A DNA stretch of 64,000 bases from Mesoflavibacter zeaxanthinifaciens DSM 18436 (GCF_000422365.1 NZ_KE383820.1:1-64000); one strand, 5' to 3'. Positions 24,616 through 32,584 are shown, numbered from the stretch's first letter. Notes: generated from the letters alone by a model not told the origin. Numbers and translations are program-made.

Positions 24616-26745
24616 ATGAAAAATTTATTTCTTTTTTTAACACTTTTAGTGTTATCAGTCAGTGTTAATGCGCAACAAGAAAAGCAACAAGACACAACAA
24701 AAACCCAACAATTAGACGAAGTTTTAGTAAAAGCCGTACGTGTAGATGCAGACTCGCCAATCACGCACAGTAATGTTTCTAAAGCAGAAATCCAAAAGCG
24801 TAACTTGGGTCAAGATGTACCTATATTACTTAATTATTTACCGTCTGTTGTTACTACAAGTGATGCTGGAGCAGGTATAGGATATACTGGTATTAGAGTA
24901 CGTGGTACAGATGCAACACGTGTTAATGTAACTATTAACGGGATACCTTATAATGATCCAGAAAGTCAAGGTACTTTTTGGGTTAATTTAGGTGATATAG
25001 CATCATCAACAGAAAGCATTCAGTTACAACGTGGTGTTGGTACATCTACCAATGGTTCTGGAGCGTTTGGAGCAAGTTTAAACTTGTTAACCGATGTGTT
25101 TTCTGAAGAAGCTTCTGCCGAAATTTCAAACAGTTTTGGTAGTTTCAATACAAGAAAACATACGGTAAAATTAAGTACAGGATTATTAAATGATCATTTT
25201 GAATTCTCAGGAAGGTTATCAAAAATAGATTCAGATGGATATATAGATAGAGCTTTTACCGATTTAAAATCTTACTTTTTACAAGGAATTTATAAAGATG
25301 AAAATACATTAATTAAAGCCTTAACTTTTGGTAATGTAGAAAGAACTTATCAAGCATGGTATGGTTTAACTAAAGAAGAGTTAGAAGAAGATCGTCGTCA
25401 AAATCCATATACTTATGATAACGAAACAGATAATTACTGGCAAGATCATTATCAATTACACTGGAACCAACGCTACAATAATAATTGGTCAACAAACCTA
25501 GGATTAAACTATACAAAAGGGAAAGGATACTTTGAGCAATATAAAGAAGAAGAAGCTGCAGCAGATTTTTCTAATTTAATAGAAGACGACTCAGATGTTA
25601 TTGTACGTCGTTGGTTAGATAGCGATTTTTATGTACTTAATGCCAATGTAGTTTACAAAAAAGATGCTTTAGAGGTTATCTCTGGTATCTCATATAGCAG
25701 TTTTACAAATGACCATTTTGGTGAAGTAATTTGGGGAAGCGATTTAGCACCAAACACACAAATTAGAGATCGTTACTATGATGGTGATGCTACAAAAAAC
25801 GACTTTAGTGTATTCTCTAAAGCTACTTTTAAACTAGCACCTAAATTTACAGGATTTGTTGATTTACAAGGACGCTTTGTAAGCTATAAAACCAATGGTA
25901 TAAATTCAGATTTAAATGAATTTGTTACCGATGCAGATTTTAGTTTTTTCAATCCTAAATTAGGATTAACATATAAATCTTCAGAAAAAAATAGCTACTA
26001 CGTATCTTATGCAAGAGCTAACCGCGAGCCAAATCGTGACGACTTTAAAGCTGGTGTAACAGAAAATGAGACTTTAAATGATATAGAGTTAGGTTGGCGT
26101 TATGCAAATAATAAAGTTAATGTAAATACTAACTTATACTACATGTTTTATCAAAACCAGTTAGTGCTAACTGGCGAATTAGATGATGTTGGTAGTCCTA
26201 TAAGAGCTACTAGTGGAGAAAGTTATAGATTAGGCTTAGAAGTTGATGCTAATATTGCTTTTAATAGTAAGTTTAGTACGTCTTTAAACGTAGCAGTAAG
26301 CCAAAATAAAAATCAAGATTTTACAACATCATTAGACGGACAATTTGTAAATCTTGGCAATACAAATATCTCTTTTTCCCCAGAGTTAGTTATTGGTAAC
26401 GCTATTAATTTTATGCCTACTAAAAATTTACAAATTTCATTCTTAAGTAAATATGTGGGAGAACAATATATGGGTAATATTGATAGTGAAAACTCTAAGT
26501 TAGATAGCTATTTTGTAAATGATTTAAACGTTAATTATCAAATTAAACCAAATAAACTATTTAAGTCTATCGTATTTTCTGGTTTAGTAAATAATGTGTT
26601 TAATAAAAAGTATGTTTCAAATGGATATTACGGTACATATGATGATACTTGGTCAGTACCTGGTCAAACAACAACTTTAGATTATGCAGGATACTATCCA
26701 CAAGCCACAACAAACTTTTTGTTAGGAATGACTTTAAAATTTTAA
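24616..26745 (+). CDS. TonB-dependent receptor under TPP-riboswitch control (thiamine uptake)
   Basis: The 709-residue outer-membrane protein has a signal peptide (to about residue 20), then a TonB box-like stretch (QLDEVLVKAVRV). A plug domain follows (GQDVPILLNYLPSVV, GIRVRGTDATRVNVTINGIPYNDPES), then the barrel, ending in an aromatic residue (LGMTLKF). It lacks the carboxypeptidase-like domain of the other receptors here. The upstream TPP riboswitch indicates that it carries thiamine or a precursor, like the OMR1-type receptors described for Bacteroides. Terminator follows. Confidence 0.93.
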   Translation: MKNLFLFLTLLVLSVSVNAQQEKQQDTTKTQQLDEVLVKAVRVDADSPITHSNVSKAEIQKRNLGQDVPILLNYLPSVVTTSDAGAGIGYTGIRVRGTDATRVNVTINGIPYNDPESQGTFWVNLGDIASSTESIQLQRGVGTSTNGSGAFGASLNLLTDVFSEEASAEISNSFGSFNTRKHTVKLSTGLLNDHFEFSGRLSKIDSDGYIDRAFTDLKSYFLQGIYKDENTLIKALTFGNVERTYQAWYGLTKEELEEDRRQNPYTYDNETDNYWQDHYQLHWNQRYNNNWSTNLGLNYTKGKGYFEQYKEEEAAADFSNLIEDDSDVIVRRWLDSDFYVLNANVVYKKDALEVISGISYSSFTNDHFGEVIWGSDLAPNTQIRDRYYDGDATKNDFSVFSKATFKLAPKFTGFVDLQGRFVSYKTNGINSDLNEFVTDADFSFFNPKLGLTYKSSEKNSYYVSYARANREPNRDDFKAGVTENETLNDIELGWRYANNKVNVNTNLYYMFYQNQLVLTGELDDVGSPIRATSGESYRLGLEVDANIAFNSKFSTSLNVAVSQNKNQDFTTSLDGQFVNLGNTNISFSPELVIGNAINFMPTKNLQISFLSKYVGEQYMGNIDSENSKLDSYFVNDLNVNYQIKPNKLFKSIVFSGLVNNVFNKKYVSNGYYGTYDDTWSVPGQTTTLDYAGYYPQATTNFLLGMTLKF

Positions 26746-26762
26746 TTAGTAATTAATTACAA

Positions 26763-26793
26763 AAAAAAGCACCTTTTTTTAAGGTGCTTTTTT
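26763..26793 (+). terminator. Terminator of the thiamine receptor gene
   Basis: AAAGCACC/GGTGCTTT stem, T-rich loop and T-tail. Flanking A's allow use by the converging lipoprotein gene. Confidence 0.85.
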
Positions 26794-26811
26794 ATTTTTC
26801 AATAAGTTTTT

Positions 26812-27255
26812 TTAATTGTTGTAAACGCGTATTACACTACCATTTACTTCAACAAAATAAGGTTTTAAACTAAAATTGCCGTCAGTACCATCAAAAGGAG
26901 CACCAGTTACAATGTTGTAACTATTGCCATCCTCACAATTACAAGTTGCAGTAATACCTTCAACAGTTAATCTAGAACAATCAGAAGGTGCATGGTTTGG
27001 ATCTGTTAATTCAAAAGAAACATAATTGCCATTACCAACATTATAAATAACAATAGCATTATAACCAAAAGCGTTTAGCACTAAGTGGTTTCCAGCAAAC
27101 TGTAAATCGTTATATTGAGGCAAAGATGTATCTATAGAGTTTTGAGTGTCAAAAGCAATATTAGGGATATAATTATTGTTGTTATTATCATCATCTTTTT
27201 GACAAGAAACACTAATAATAATAAGCGATACAAGTGCTAATAATTTGATTTTCAT
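26812..27255 (-). CDS. Lipoprotein with degenerate Rieske-like fold
   Basis: The 147-residue protein has a lipobox (ISVSC, Cys18) and an Asp/Asn-rich spacer. Its second half follows a Rieske [2Fe-2S] layout: DCSRLTVEG, then TCNCEDGNSYNIVTGAPFDG, then SLKPYFVEVNGSVIRVY. In true Rieske proteins the ligands are C-x-H and C-x2-H. Here Cys93, Cys105 and Cys107 occur without the histidines, so the usual cluster is unlikely. Disulfides or another metal site are possible. Function unknown; divergent from greA. Confidence 0.75.
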   Translation of the reverse strand: MKIKLLALVSLIIISVSCQKDDDNNNNNYIPNIAFDTQNSIDTSLPQYNDLQFAGNHLVLNAFGYNAIVIYNVGNGNYVSFELTDPNHAPSDCSRLTVEGITATCNCEDGNSYNIVTGAPFDGTDGNFSLKPYFVEVNGSVIRVYNN

Positions 27256-27322
27256 ATTCTAAAATAAAAGTCTAAATTCTATACAAATTTACAACAATAA
27301 GTAGCGTAAAATAAATATTTTG

Positions 27323-27330
27323 TATATTTG
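27323..27330 (+). promoter_or_regulatory. -7 element of greA promoter
   Basis: TATATTTG matches TAnnTTTG exactly. It predicts a transcript beginning near 27336, immediately before two leader hairpins. Confidence 0.65.
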
Positions 27331-27336
27331 CTTAAC

Positions 27337-27400
27337 AAAATCTCGTGCATGCGAGATTTTTGCGTTTTACGCTGAAATTTTTTTCAGCGTCTTTTTATTT
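27337..27400 (+). promoter_or_regulatory. Structured greA leader with two hairpins (possible attenuator)
   Basis: The first stem is AAAATCTCG/CGAGATTTT (27337-27360, 6-nt loop). The second is ACGCTGAAA/TTTCAGCGT (27369-27390), followed by the U-rich CTTTTTATTT, which looks like a terminator. Both lie between the predicted transcription start and the greA ATG at 27415. Confidence 0.6.
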
Positions 27401-27414
27401 AAAACGAAATAACT

Positions 27415-27888
27415 ATGAGTAAAGTATCTTATTATACAGCAGAAGGTTTAAAAAAACTAAGAGATGAGCTTAAGCAACTTAAAGATGTAGAACGCGTAAA
27501 AGCATCTAAAGCAATTGCCGAAGCAAGAGATAAAGGAGATTTAAGTGAAAATGCAGAGTATGACGCCGCTAAAGAAGCGCAAGGTATGTTAGAGATGCGT
27601 ATTTCTAAATTAGAAGAAGCTTTAGCTGGTGCGCGTTTAATAGACGAGTCTCAATTAGACACATCAAAAGCACTGGTGTTATCTAAAGTAAAAATTAAAA
27701 ACCAAACCAATGGTATGGAAATGGTTTACACGTTAGTAGCAGATGGTGAAGCAGATTTAGCATCAGGAAAAATCTCTGTAAATAGTCCAATTGGTAAAGG
27801 ATTGTTAGGTAAATCTGTTGGTGAAGTTGCCGAAATACAAGTGCCAAGTGGTATTATGAAATTTGATATTATCGAAATTTCTAGATAA
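27415..27888 (+). CDS. greA: Transcription elongation factor GreA
   Basis: At 157 residues this is a full-length GreA. The N-terminal coiled coil (about 1-75) carries the acidic tip within EARDKGDLSENAEYDAAKEAQG. The C-terminal FKBP-like domain contains ISVNSPIGKGLLGKSVGE. It rescues backtracked RNA polymerase by stimulating transcript cleavage. The leader hairpins upstream suggest control of its own transcription. The HIT-protein gene lies 108 bp downstream beyond a repeat and a hairpin. Confidence 0.97.
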   Translation: MSKVSYYTAEGLKKLRDELKQLKDVERVKASKAIAEARDKGDLSENAEYDAAKEAQGMLEMRISKLEEALAGARLIDESQLDTSKALVLSKVKIKNQTNGMEMVYTLVADGEADLASGKISVNSPIGKGLLGKSVGEVAEIQVPSGIMKFDIIEISR

Positions 27889-27893
27889 ATAAT

Positions 27894-27912
27894 ATTTCGC
27901 TTTCGCGGAAAT
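27894..27912 (+). repeat. Short dispersed repeat ATTTCG-TTTCGCGGAAAT, copy 1
   Basis: The 19-bp segment is 18/19 identical to 31283-31301. Both copies begin just after a stop codon and are followed by TAAAAAC or AAAAACC. The repeat can fold into a small bulged hairpin. Confidence 0.6.
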
Positions 27913-27922
27913 TAAAAACAAA

Positions 27923-27971
27923 ATTCCTGTGTATTCTGAAATATGTTTTCAGTTTGGCAGGAATCTTTTTT
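27923..27971 (+). terminator. Probable terminator after greA
   Basis: An outer stem ATTCCTG/CAGGAAT and an inner stem CTGAAA/TTTCAG are followed by CTTTTTT. Confidence 0.55.
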
Positions 27972-27996
27972 ATATTTAAATTATAAATTAATCAAT

Positions 27997-28386
27997 ATGG
28001 CTTCAATATTTACAAAAATTATAAATGGTGAAATCCCGTGCTACAAAATTGCAGAAACAGAAGACTTTTTTGCCTTTTTAGATATCAATCCTAATGCTAA
28101 AGGACATACGCTTTGTATTCCCAAAAAAGAAGTTGATAAGATCTTTGATTTAGATGAAGCTACATATATAGGCTTAATGCAATTTTCTAGAAAAGTTGCT
28201 ATAGCTATAGAACAAGCAATATCATGTAAGCGTGTTGGTGTAAGCGTAATCGGTTTAGAAGTACCTCATGTACACGTACATTTAATTCCCTTAAACACTA
28301 TGGAAGATGCGCGCTTTATTAGTAAAGAAACACTTACTAAAGAAGATTTTGAAGCAACTGCAAAAGCAATACAATCTTACTTATAA
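27997..28386 (+). CDS. HIT-family protein (histidine triad nucleotide-binding)
   Basis: The start is set at the ATG at 27997 (MASIFTKIINGEIPCYKI). An in-frame upstream start at 27943 falls inside the preceding hairpin and adds a non-conserved leader. The 129-residue protein has the GEIPCYKI and FLDINPNAKGHTL blocks and the histidine triad HVHVHLIP. These enzymes hydrolyse AMP-type phosphoramidates or dinucleotides. Its last 10 bp overlap the convergent gene at 28377. Confidence 0.93.
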   Translation: MASIFTKIINGEIPCYKIAETEDFFAFLDINPNAKGHTLCIPKKEVDKIFDLDEATYIGLMQFSRKVAIAIEQAISCKRVGVSVIGLEVPHVHVHLIPLNTMEDARFISKETLTKEDFEATAKAIQSYL

Positions 28387-28727
28387 GAGCTGATTAAAAA
28401 CGTAACTAAAGCAGCAATTAAAACTATAGCTACTACTATTAAAATCAATGCAAATGGTTTTAGTTTTAAGTAGTTTTTTTTTGGCGTAAATGCTTTTAAT
28501 TGATACTCATAAACACGCTCAATGTCATCAGTCCATTGTACAGGGAAGATTTCAGTTTCACAAGTGTTACAATATAAGCTATGACTTATTTTTTGAGTCA
28601 AAGTTTTGTGAAGTGTCGTTTCTAAAAACTCTTGTTTAAAAGTAAGTTGTAATCCAGAGTTGTTATAACATTCTGGACAGTTATTTTTTAAAACTACTTG
28701 TTTTATTGTAGCATAACTTTTACGCAT
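28377..28727 (-). CDS. Zinc-ribbon membrane protein of unknown function
   Basis: The 116-residue protein has two cysteine pairs, NCPECYNNSG and YCNTCETEIFP, that would form a zinc ribbon (residues 16-57). One C-terminal transmembrane helix follows (about 91-113). It begins 2 bp after the histidine kinase gene on the same strand, so the two are one operon. It may be a small membrane partner of that kinase, but nothing proves this. It overlaps the HIT gene tail-to-tail by 10 bp. Confidence 0.7.
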   Translation of the reverse strand: MRKSYATIKQVVLKNNCPECYNNSGLQLTFKQEFLETTLHKTLTQKISHSLYCNTCETEIFPVQWTDDIERVYEYQLKAFTPKKNYLKLKPFALILIVVAIVLIAALVTFLISSYK

Positions 28728-28729
28728 AA

Positions 28730-29881
28730 TTAAACTGTTTTTAGAGAAATTAACATGGTTGTTCCAACACCAATTTCTGATAATTGTACTTTTATTTTTC
28801 CGTCATGAAAATCTTCAACAATACGTTTTGTTAAAGATAATCCCAATCCCCAACCACGTTTTTTAGTGGTGTAACCTGGCTCAAAGATAGTTTTAAATTC
28901 TTTTTTAGAGATGCCTTTACCAGTATCACTAACTGTAATATCTACATATTTTTGATGTGGCGTAATTTGAACTCTCAAATTCCCTTTTCCTTTCATGGCA
29001 TCTATCGCATTTTTAACCAAGTTTTCAATACTCCAACCGTATAATTGTCTATTTAAATTTACATAAATTGGTGTGTCTGGAGCATCAATACTAAAGTTAA
29101 TCAATTTTGAGGATCTAGACTTTAAATAACTATAAGCATCTTTAGTTTCTTCAACAATATCTAATTGTTCTAACGTTGGTAAAGAGCCTATTTTACTAAA
29201 ACGTTCGGTAATAGTTTGTAATCTATTTATGTCCTTTTCAATCTCTTTAATATATTCTGGATTAGTGTTTTCGGTCTTTAAAATTTCTGTCCAACCAATT
29301 AAAGAAGATAGCGGCGTGCCAATTTGATGAGCTGTTTCTTTTGCCATTCCTGACCACAATTTGTTTTCGGTTGCGTTTTTAGAACTTTTGTAAAAAAAGT
29401 AAACAACTGCACCAAATAGTAAAATGATCAACAGTAGCGCTAATGGATAGTATTTAAGCTTGTTTAATAAAGGAGAATTTCCGTAGTAAAGCGTAGATAA
29501 AACTTTGTCTTTGTATTTAATTTCGATGGGTTTATTTTCTCCTTTAAATTGTTCTATTAAAGATTTAAGGTAAGTTTCGTCTTCTGTTTCCTTTTCATCT
29601 ATGTTATTAAAGTCCATCGTTCCATCTTCGTTAACTTTAATCATTGGAGTAGTGTTATTACTTTCTAAAATTTTTAGGGGTAAATTGCCAATATCTCCAT
29701 TTAAATCCATGTTCTGGATAATGTCTTGTTGAGCAAAAGACCAAATCTCCATTTTTTTGCGTTCTTCTTCTTTAAATTTTTGAAAGAACACGTAGGTATT
29801 CCATAAAATCAAAGAGATAATTCCAAAAGACGCAATAATAATAATCCAACGTACTAGCTGACGATGTTTAGTAAAAAACAT
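28730..29881 (-). CDS. Membrane sensor histidine kinase
   Basis: The 383-residue protein has two transmembrane helices (about 11-31 and 142-163) flanking a short extracytoplasmic domain of roughly 110 residues. There is no HAMP or PAS domain. The DHp H-box is KETAHQIGTPLSSLIGW, and the ATPase domain has NLVKNAIDAM (N-box), DTGKGISKKEF (G1) and GWGLGLSLTKRIV (G2). No response regulator is adjacent, so it is an orphan kinase in this window. Signal unknown. The zinc-ribbon membrane gene follows in the same transcript. Confidence 0.92.
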   Translation of the reverse strand: MFFTKHRQLVRWIIIIASFGIISLILWNTYVFFQKFKEEERKKMEIWSFAQQDIIQNMDLNGDIGNLPLKILESNNTTPMIKVNEDGTMDFNNIDEKETEDETYLKSLIEQFKGENKPIEIKYKDKVLSTLYYGNSPLLNKLKYYPLALLLIILLFGAVVYFFYKSSKNATENKLWSGMAKETAHQIGTPLSSLIGWTEILKTENTNPEYIKEIEKDINRLQTITERFSKIGSLPTLEQLDIVEETKDAYSYLKSRSSKLINFSIDAPDTPIYVNLNRQLYGWSIENLVKNAIDAMKGKGNLRVQITPHQKYVDITVSDTGKGISKKEFKTIFEPGYTTKKRGWGLGLSLTKRIVEDFHDGKIKVQLSEIGVGTTMLISLKTV

Positions 29882-29975
29882 GATGGTTAATTTTTGTTGT
29901 TAATATAATGCAATTCTGTTAATAATATTGTGAGAGTTACCCATTAAATTGCTTTTAGTTGCGTGCCAGATTATG

Positions 29976-29983
29976 TACTTTTG
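29976..29983 (+). promoter_or_regulatory. -7 element of flavin reductase promoter
   Basis: TACTTTTG matches TAnnTTTG. A TTTT stands in the -33 place exactly 19 bp upstream, 20 bp before the ATG at 30003. Confidence 0.55.
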
Positions 29984-30002
29984 TACAAAATAAACAAGTA
30001 GT

Positions 30003-30857
30003 ATGTTATCATTTTTGCCAAAGGATTTAGAAACACCAAAACTACACAGTTACCTACTTAGCGCTGTGGCACCAAGACCAATCGCGTTTGCAAGTACAGT
30101 AGATAAAGATGGAAGACCAAACCTATCACCGTTTAGTTTTTTTAACGTATTTAGTGCAAATCCACCAATATTAATATTTTCTCCTGCAAGACGTGTTAGA
30201 GGCAATACCACAAAACATACTTTAGAAAATGTAGAAGTTACAAATGAAGTCGTAATTAATGTGGTAAATTATGATATTGTACAACAAATGTCATTAAGTA
30301 GTACAGAATATCCTGAAGGTGTTAACGAATTTGAAAAAGCAGGGTTAACCATGCTAAAATCGGACATTGTTAAACCTTTTAGAGTGGCAGAAAGCCCAAT
30401 ACAAATGGAGTGTAAGGTTAATGAAATTGTTAAGCTAGGTACAGAAGGTGGTGCAGGTAATTTAGTAATATGCGAAGTGGTTAAAATGCATATTAATGAT
30501 GAGGTTTTAGATGAAAATGGAGCTATCGATCAAGTAAAATTAGACTTAGTATCAAGAGCAGGAGGTAGTTTTTATAGCAGAGCAAAATCTGGTTTTTTTG
30601 AAATACCAAAACCTTTAAGAACCTTAGGTATTGGTGTAGACGCTTTACCAGAACATGTAAAAAACAGTAACATCTTAACAGGTAATGATTTAGGTTTATT
30701 AGCAAATGTAGAAACATTACCAACAGAAGATGCTATATTAGCATTTAAACAAAAACATGATTTATCAAAATTAAATCTAGAAGAAAAACACAAAAAAGCA
30801 CAAGATTTTTTAAGTTATAATGATGTAGAAAGTGCTTGGAAAATGCTATTATTGTAA
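30003..30857 (+). CDS. Flavin reductase-like FMN-binding protein
   Basis: The 284-residue protein has the split-barrel FMN-binding domain (about 15-185): AVAPRPIAFASTVDKDGRPNLSPFSFFN, then SSTEYPEG and EFEKAGLT. It probably binds FMN or FAD and reduces it with NAD(P)H, or is an oxidoreductase of this fold. The final 80 residues (GIGVDALPEHVKNSN onward) form a helical extension of a type seen in Bacteroidota members. DUF3127 follows 46 bp downstream on the same strand. Confidence 0.88.
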   Translation: MLSFLPKDLETPKLHSYLLSAVAPRPIAFASTVDKDGRPNLSPFSFFNVFSANPPILIFSPARRVRGNTTKHTLENVEVTNEVVINVVNYDIVQQMSLSSTEYPEGVNEFEKAGLTMLKSDIVKPFRVAESPIQMECKVNEIVKLGTEGGAGNLVICEVVKMHINDEVLDENGAIDQVKLDLVSRAGGSFYSRAKSGFFEIPKPLRTLGIGVDALPEHVKNSNILTGNDLGLLANVETLPTEDAILAFKQKHDLSKLNLEEKHKKAQDFLSYNDVESAWKMLLL

Positions 30858-30903
30858 AATAGCAATATAAATTTAGACGAATATTTAATAATTATAGAGA
30901 GAA

Positions 30904-31278
30904 ATGGAAGTACAAGGAAAAGTAAAATTAATTGGAGAAACACAGACTTTTGGAAGTAATGGGTTTAGAAAAAGAGAAATAGTAGTAACTACCGAAGAGC
31001 AGTACCCACAACATATCATGATAGAGTTTGTTCAAGATAAAACAGATTTATTAAATAACTACCAAGTAGGACAAGATGTAAAAGTTAACATTAACTTACG
31101 TGGTAGAGAATGGGTAAATCCACAAGGTGAAACAAAATATTTCAACTCTATTCAAGGTTGGCGTATAGAAGCTGTTCAAGCAGGTTCACCACAAGGCATG
31201 CCAGAAGTGCCACCAGCACAAGCTTTTGAACCAGCAAATAATGTAAACGAAGAAGAGCACGACGATTTACCGTTTTAA
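30904..31278 (+). CDS. DUF3127-family OB-fold protein with SSB-like C-terminal tip
   Basis: The 124-residue protein starts MEVQGKVKLIGETQTFGSNGF and matches DUF3127. Short beta strands and the VNINLRGREWVNPQGE segment fit an OB-type fold of roughly 85 residues. A Pro/Ala-rich linker leads to EEEHDDLPF, the same acidic-aromatic tip as the Ssb encoded at 3917 (DDNDDLPF). That tip is the docking signal for DNA-repair proteins, so a single-stranded nucleic-acid role is suggested. Function is not known. Confidence 0.85.
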   Translation: MEVQGKVKLIGETQTFGSNGFRKREIVVTTEEQYPQHIMIEFVQDKTDLLNNYQVGQDVKVNINLRGREWVNPQGETKYFNSIQGWRIEAVQAGSPQGMPEVPPAQAFEPANNVNEEEHDDLPF

Positions 31279-31282
31279 ACAT

Positions 31283-31301
31283 ATTTCGATTTCGCGGAAA
31301 T
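31283..31301 (+). repeat. Short dispersed repeat ATTTCG-TTTCGCGGAAAT, copy 2
   Basis: 18/19 identical to 27894-27912; again directly after a stop codon and directly before a terminator. Confidence 0.6.
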
Positions 31302-31339
31302 AAAAACCCTCAAAACCTATTTGGTTTTGAGGGTTTTTT
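31302..31339 (+). terminator. Terminator after DUF3127 gene
   Basis: AAAACCCTCAAAACC/GGTTTTGAGGGTTTT, a 15-bp perfect stem with a 5-nt loop and T-run. Confidence 0.9.
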
Positions 31340-31383
31340 GTCAAATTCATTTTAAATATTTATTTTAAGTAAAAATAATTGCA

Positions 31384-32010
31384 TTGAATTTTCTAAATAA
31401 ACATCACTTTTTTCCTCCAGTATCTCAAGCAACAGAAGATGGTCTTTTAGCTTTTGGTGGCGATTTAAGTCCAGAACGACTTTTAGCAGCTTACCAAAAC
31501 GGAATTTTTCCTTGGTTTGAAGATGATAATACTATTTTATGGTGGTCACCAGATCCTCGATTTGTTTTATTTCCTTCTAGGTTAAAAGTATCTAAAAGTA
31601 TGAAACAAGTGTTGCGTAATTGTAATTTTGAAGTGACCGTAAATAAGGATTTTAATGCGGTTATTACCGAATGTGCTAAAGCAAAACGACCAGGTCAAGA
31701 CAGTACATGGATTACCAACGGAATGGTAGAGGCTTATAACACATTACATCAACTAGGTTTTGCTAAATCTGTCGAGGTTTGGCAAGACCAAAAACTTGTT
31801 GCTGGTTTATATGGTGTCGACTTAAATAATGGTGTGTTTTGTGGTGAAAGTATGTTTACCAAAGTTAGTAATGCTAGCAAAGCTGGTTTTATCACTTTTA
31901 TTCAAAATAGTAATTACAAATTAATAGATTGTCAAGTTTATACCAATCACTTAGAAAGTTTAGGTGCAGAAGATATTTCTAGAGATGAGTTTTTAAAATA
32001 TATAAAATAA
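31384..32010 (+). CDS. aat: Leucyl/phenylalanyl-tRNA--protein transferase
   Basis: The 208-residue enzyme adds Leu or Phe from tRNA to N-terminal Lys/Arg, marking proteins for ClpAP. Markers: GLLAFGGDLSPERLLAAYQNGIFPWF near the N-terminus, WWSPDPRFVLFP, TWITNGMVEAY and CGESMFTKVSNASKAGF. The only start compatible with the conserved N-terminus is TTG at 31384, because an in-frame stop lies 15 bp upstream and no ATG is available. A slow start codon may keep expression low. Confidence 0.95.
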   Translation: MNFLNKHHFFPPVSQATEDGLLAFGGDLSPERLLAAYQNGIFPWFEDDNTILWWSPDPRFVLFPSRLKVSKSMKQVLRNCNFEVTVNKDFNAVITECAKAKRPGQDSTWITNGMVEAYNTLHQLGFAKSVEVWQDQKLVAGLYGVDLNNGVFCGESMFTKVSNASKAGFITFIQNSNYKLIDCQVYTNHLESLGAEDISRDEFLKYIK

Positions 32011-32020
32011 CTACATTTTA

Positions 32021-32584
32021 CTAAACTTGATTATACCTAAAACAATCAATCTCATGGTCGTTAACCATACCAGTTGCTTGCATATGTGCATATATAACAG
32101 TGCTGCCTACAAATTTAAACCCTCGTTTTTTTAAATCTTTACTTAAAGCATCACTTATTGGTGTATTTGCTTGAGCTTCTTTATAATTTTTTACTTTGTT
32201 TTTTATAGGTTTTCCGTCTACAAAAGCCCAAATGTATTTACTAAACGATCCAAATTCTTCCTGCACTTTCATAAAAGCTTGTGCATTGGTAACTGTAGCT
32301 TTAATCTTTAGTCTATTGCGTATAATACCTTCATTTTGCATTAATTCTTCAAGTTTCGTTTCATTATAATTTGCTATTTTTTTGTAGTCAAAATCATCAA
32401 AAGCGACTCTAAAATTTTCGCGTTTACGCAACACAGTAATCCAACTCAATCCAGCTTGAAATGTTTCAAGAATTAAAAACTCAAAAATGGTGTCGTCATC
32501 ATAAACAGGTTTTCCCCATTCTTGGTCATGATAGGCTTCGTATAGTGCATCACCAACGCACCAACCACATCTGTGTTTTGTCAT
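32021..32584 (-). CDS. tag: DNA-3-methyladenine glycosylase I
   Basis: This 187-residue enzyme cuts out 3-methyladenine. The family's zinc snap is intact: the N-terminal HRCGWC and YHDQEWG (Cys and His) and the C-terminal NDHEIDCF (His and Cys). The TFQAGLSWITVLRKRENFR block of the helix-hairpin-helix fold is clear. It is convergent with aat, with 10 bp between stop codons, and divergent from the thioredoxin-like gene. Confidence 0.96.
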   Translation of the reverse strand: MTKHRCGWCVGDALYEAYHDQEWGKPVYDDDTIFEFLILETFQAGLSWITVLRKRENFRVAFDDFDYKKIANYNETKLEELMQNEGIIRNRLKIKATVTNAQAFMKVQEEFGSFSKYIWAFVDGKPIKNKVKNYKEAQANTPISDALSKDLKKRGFKFVGSTVIYAHMQATGMVNDHEIDCFRYNQV

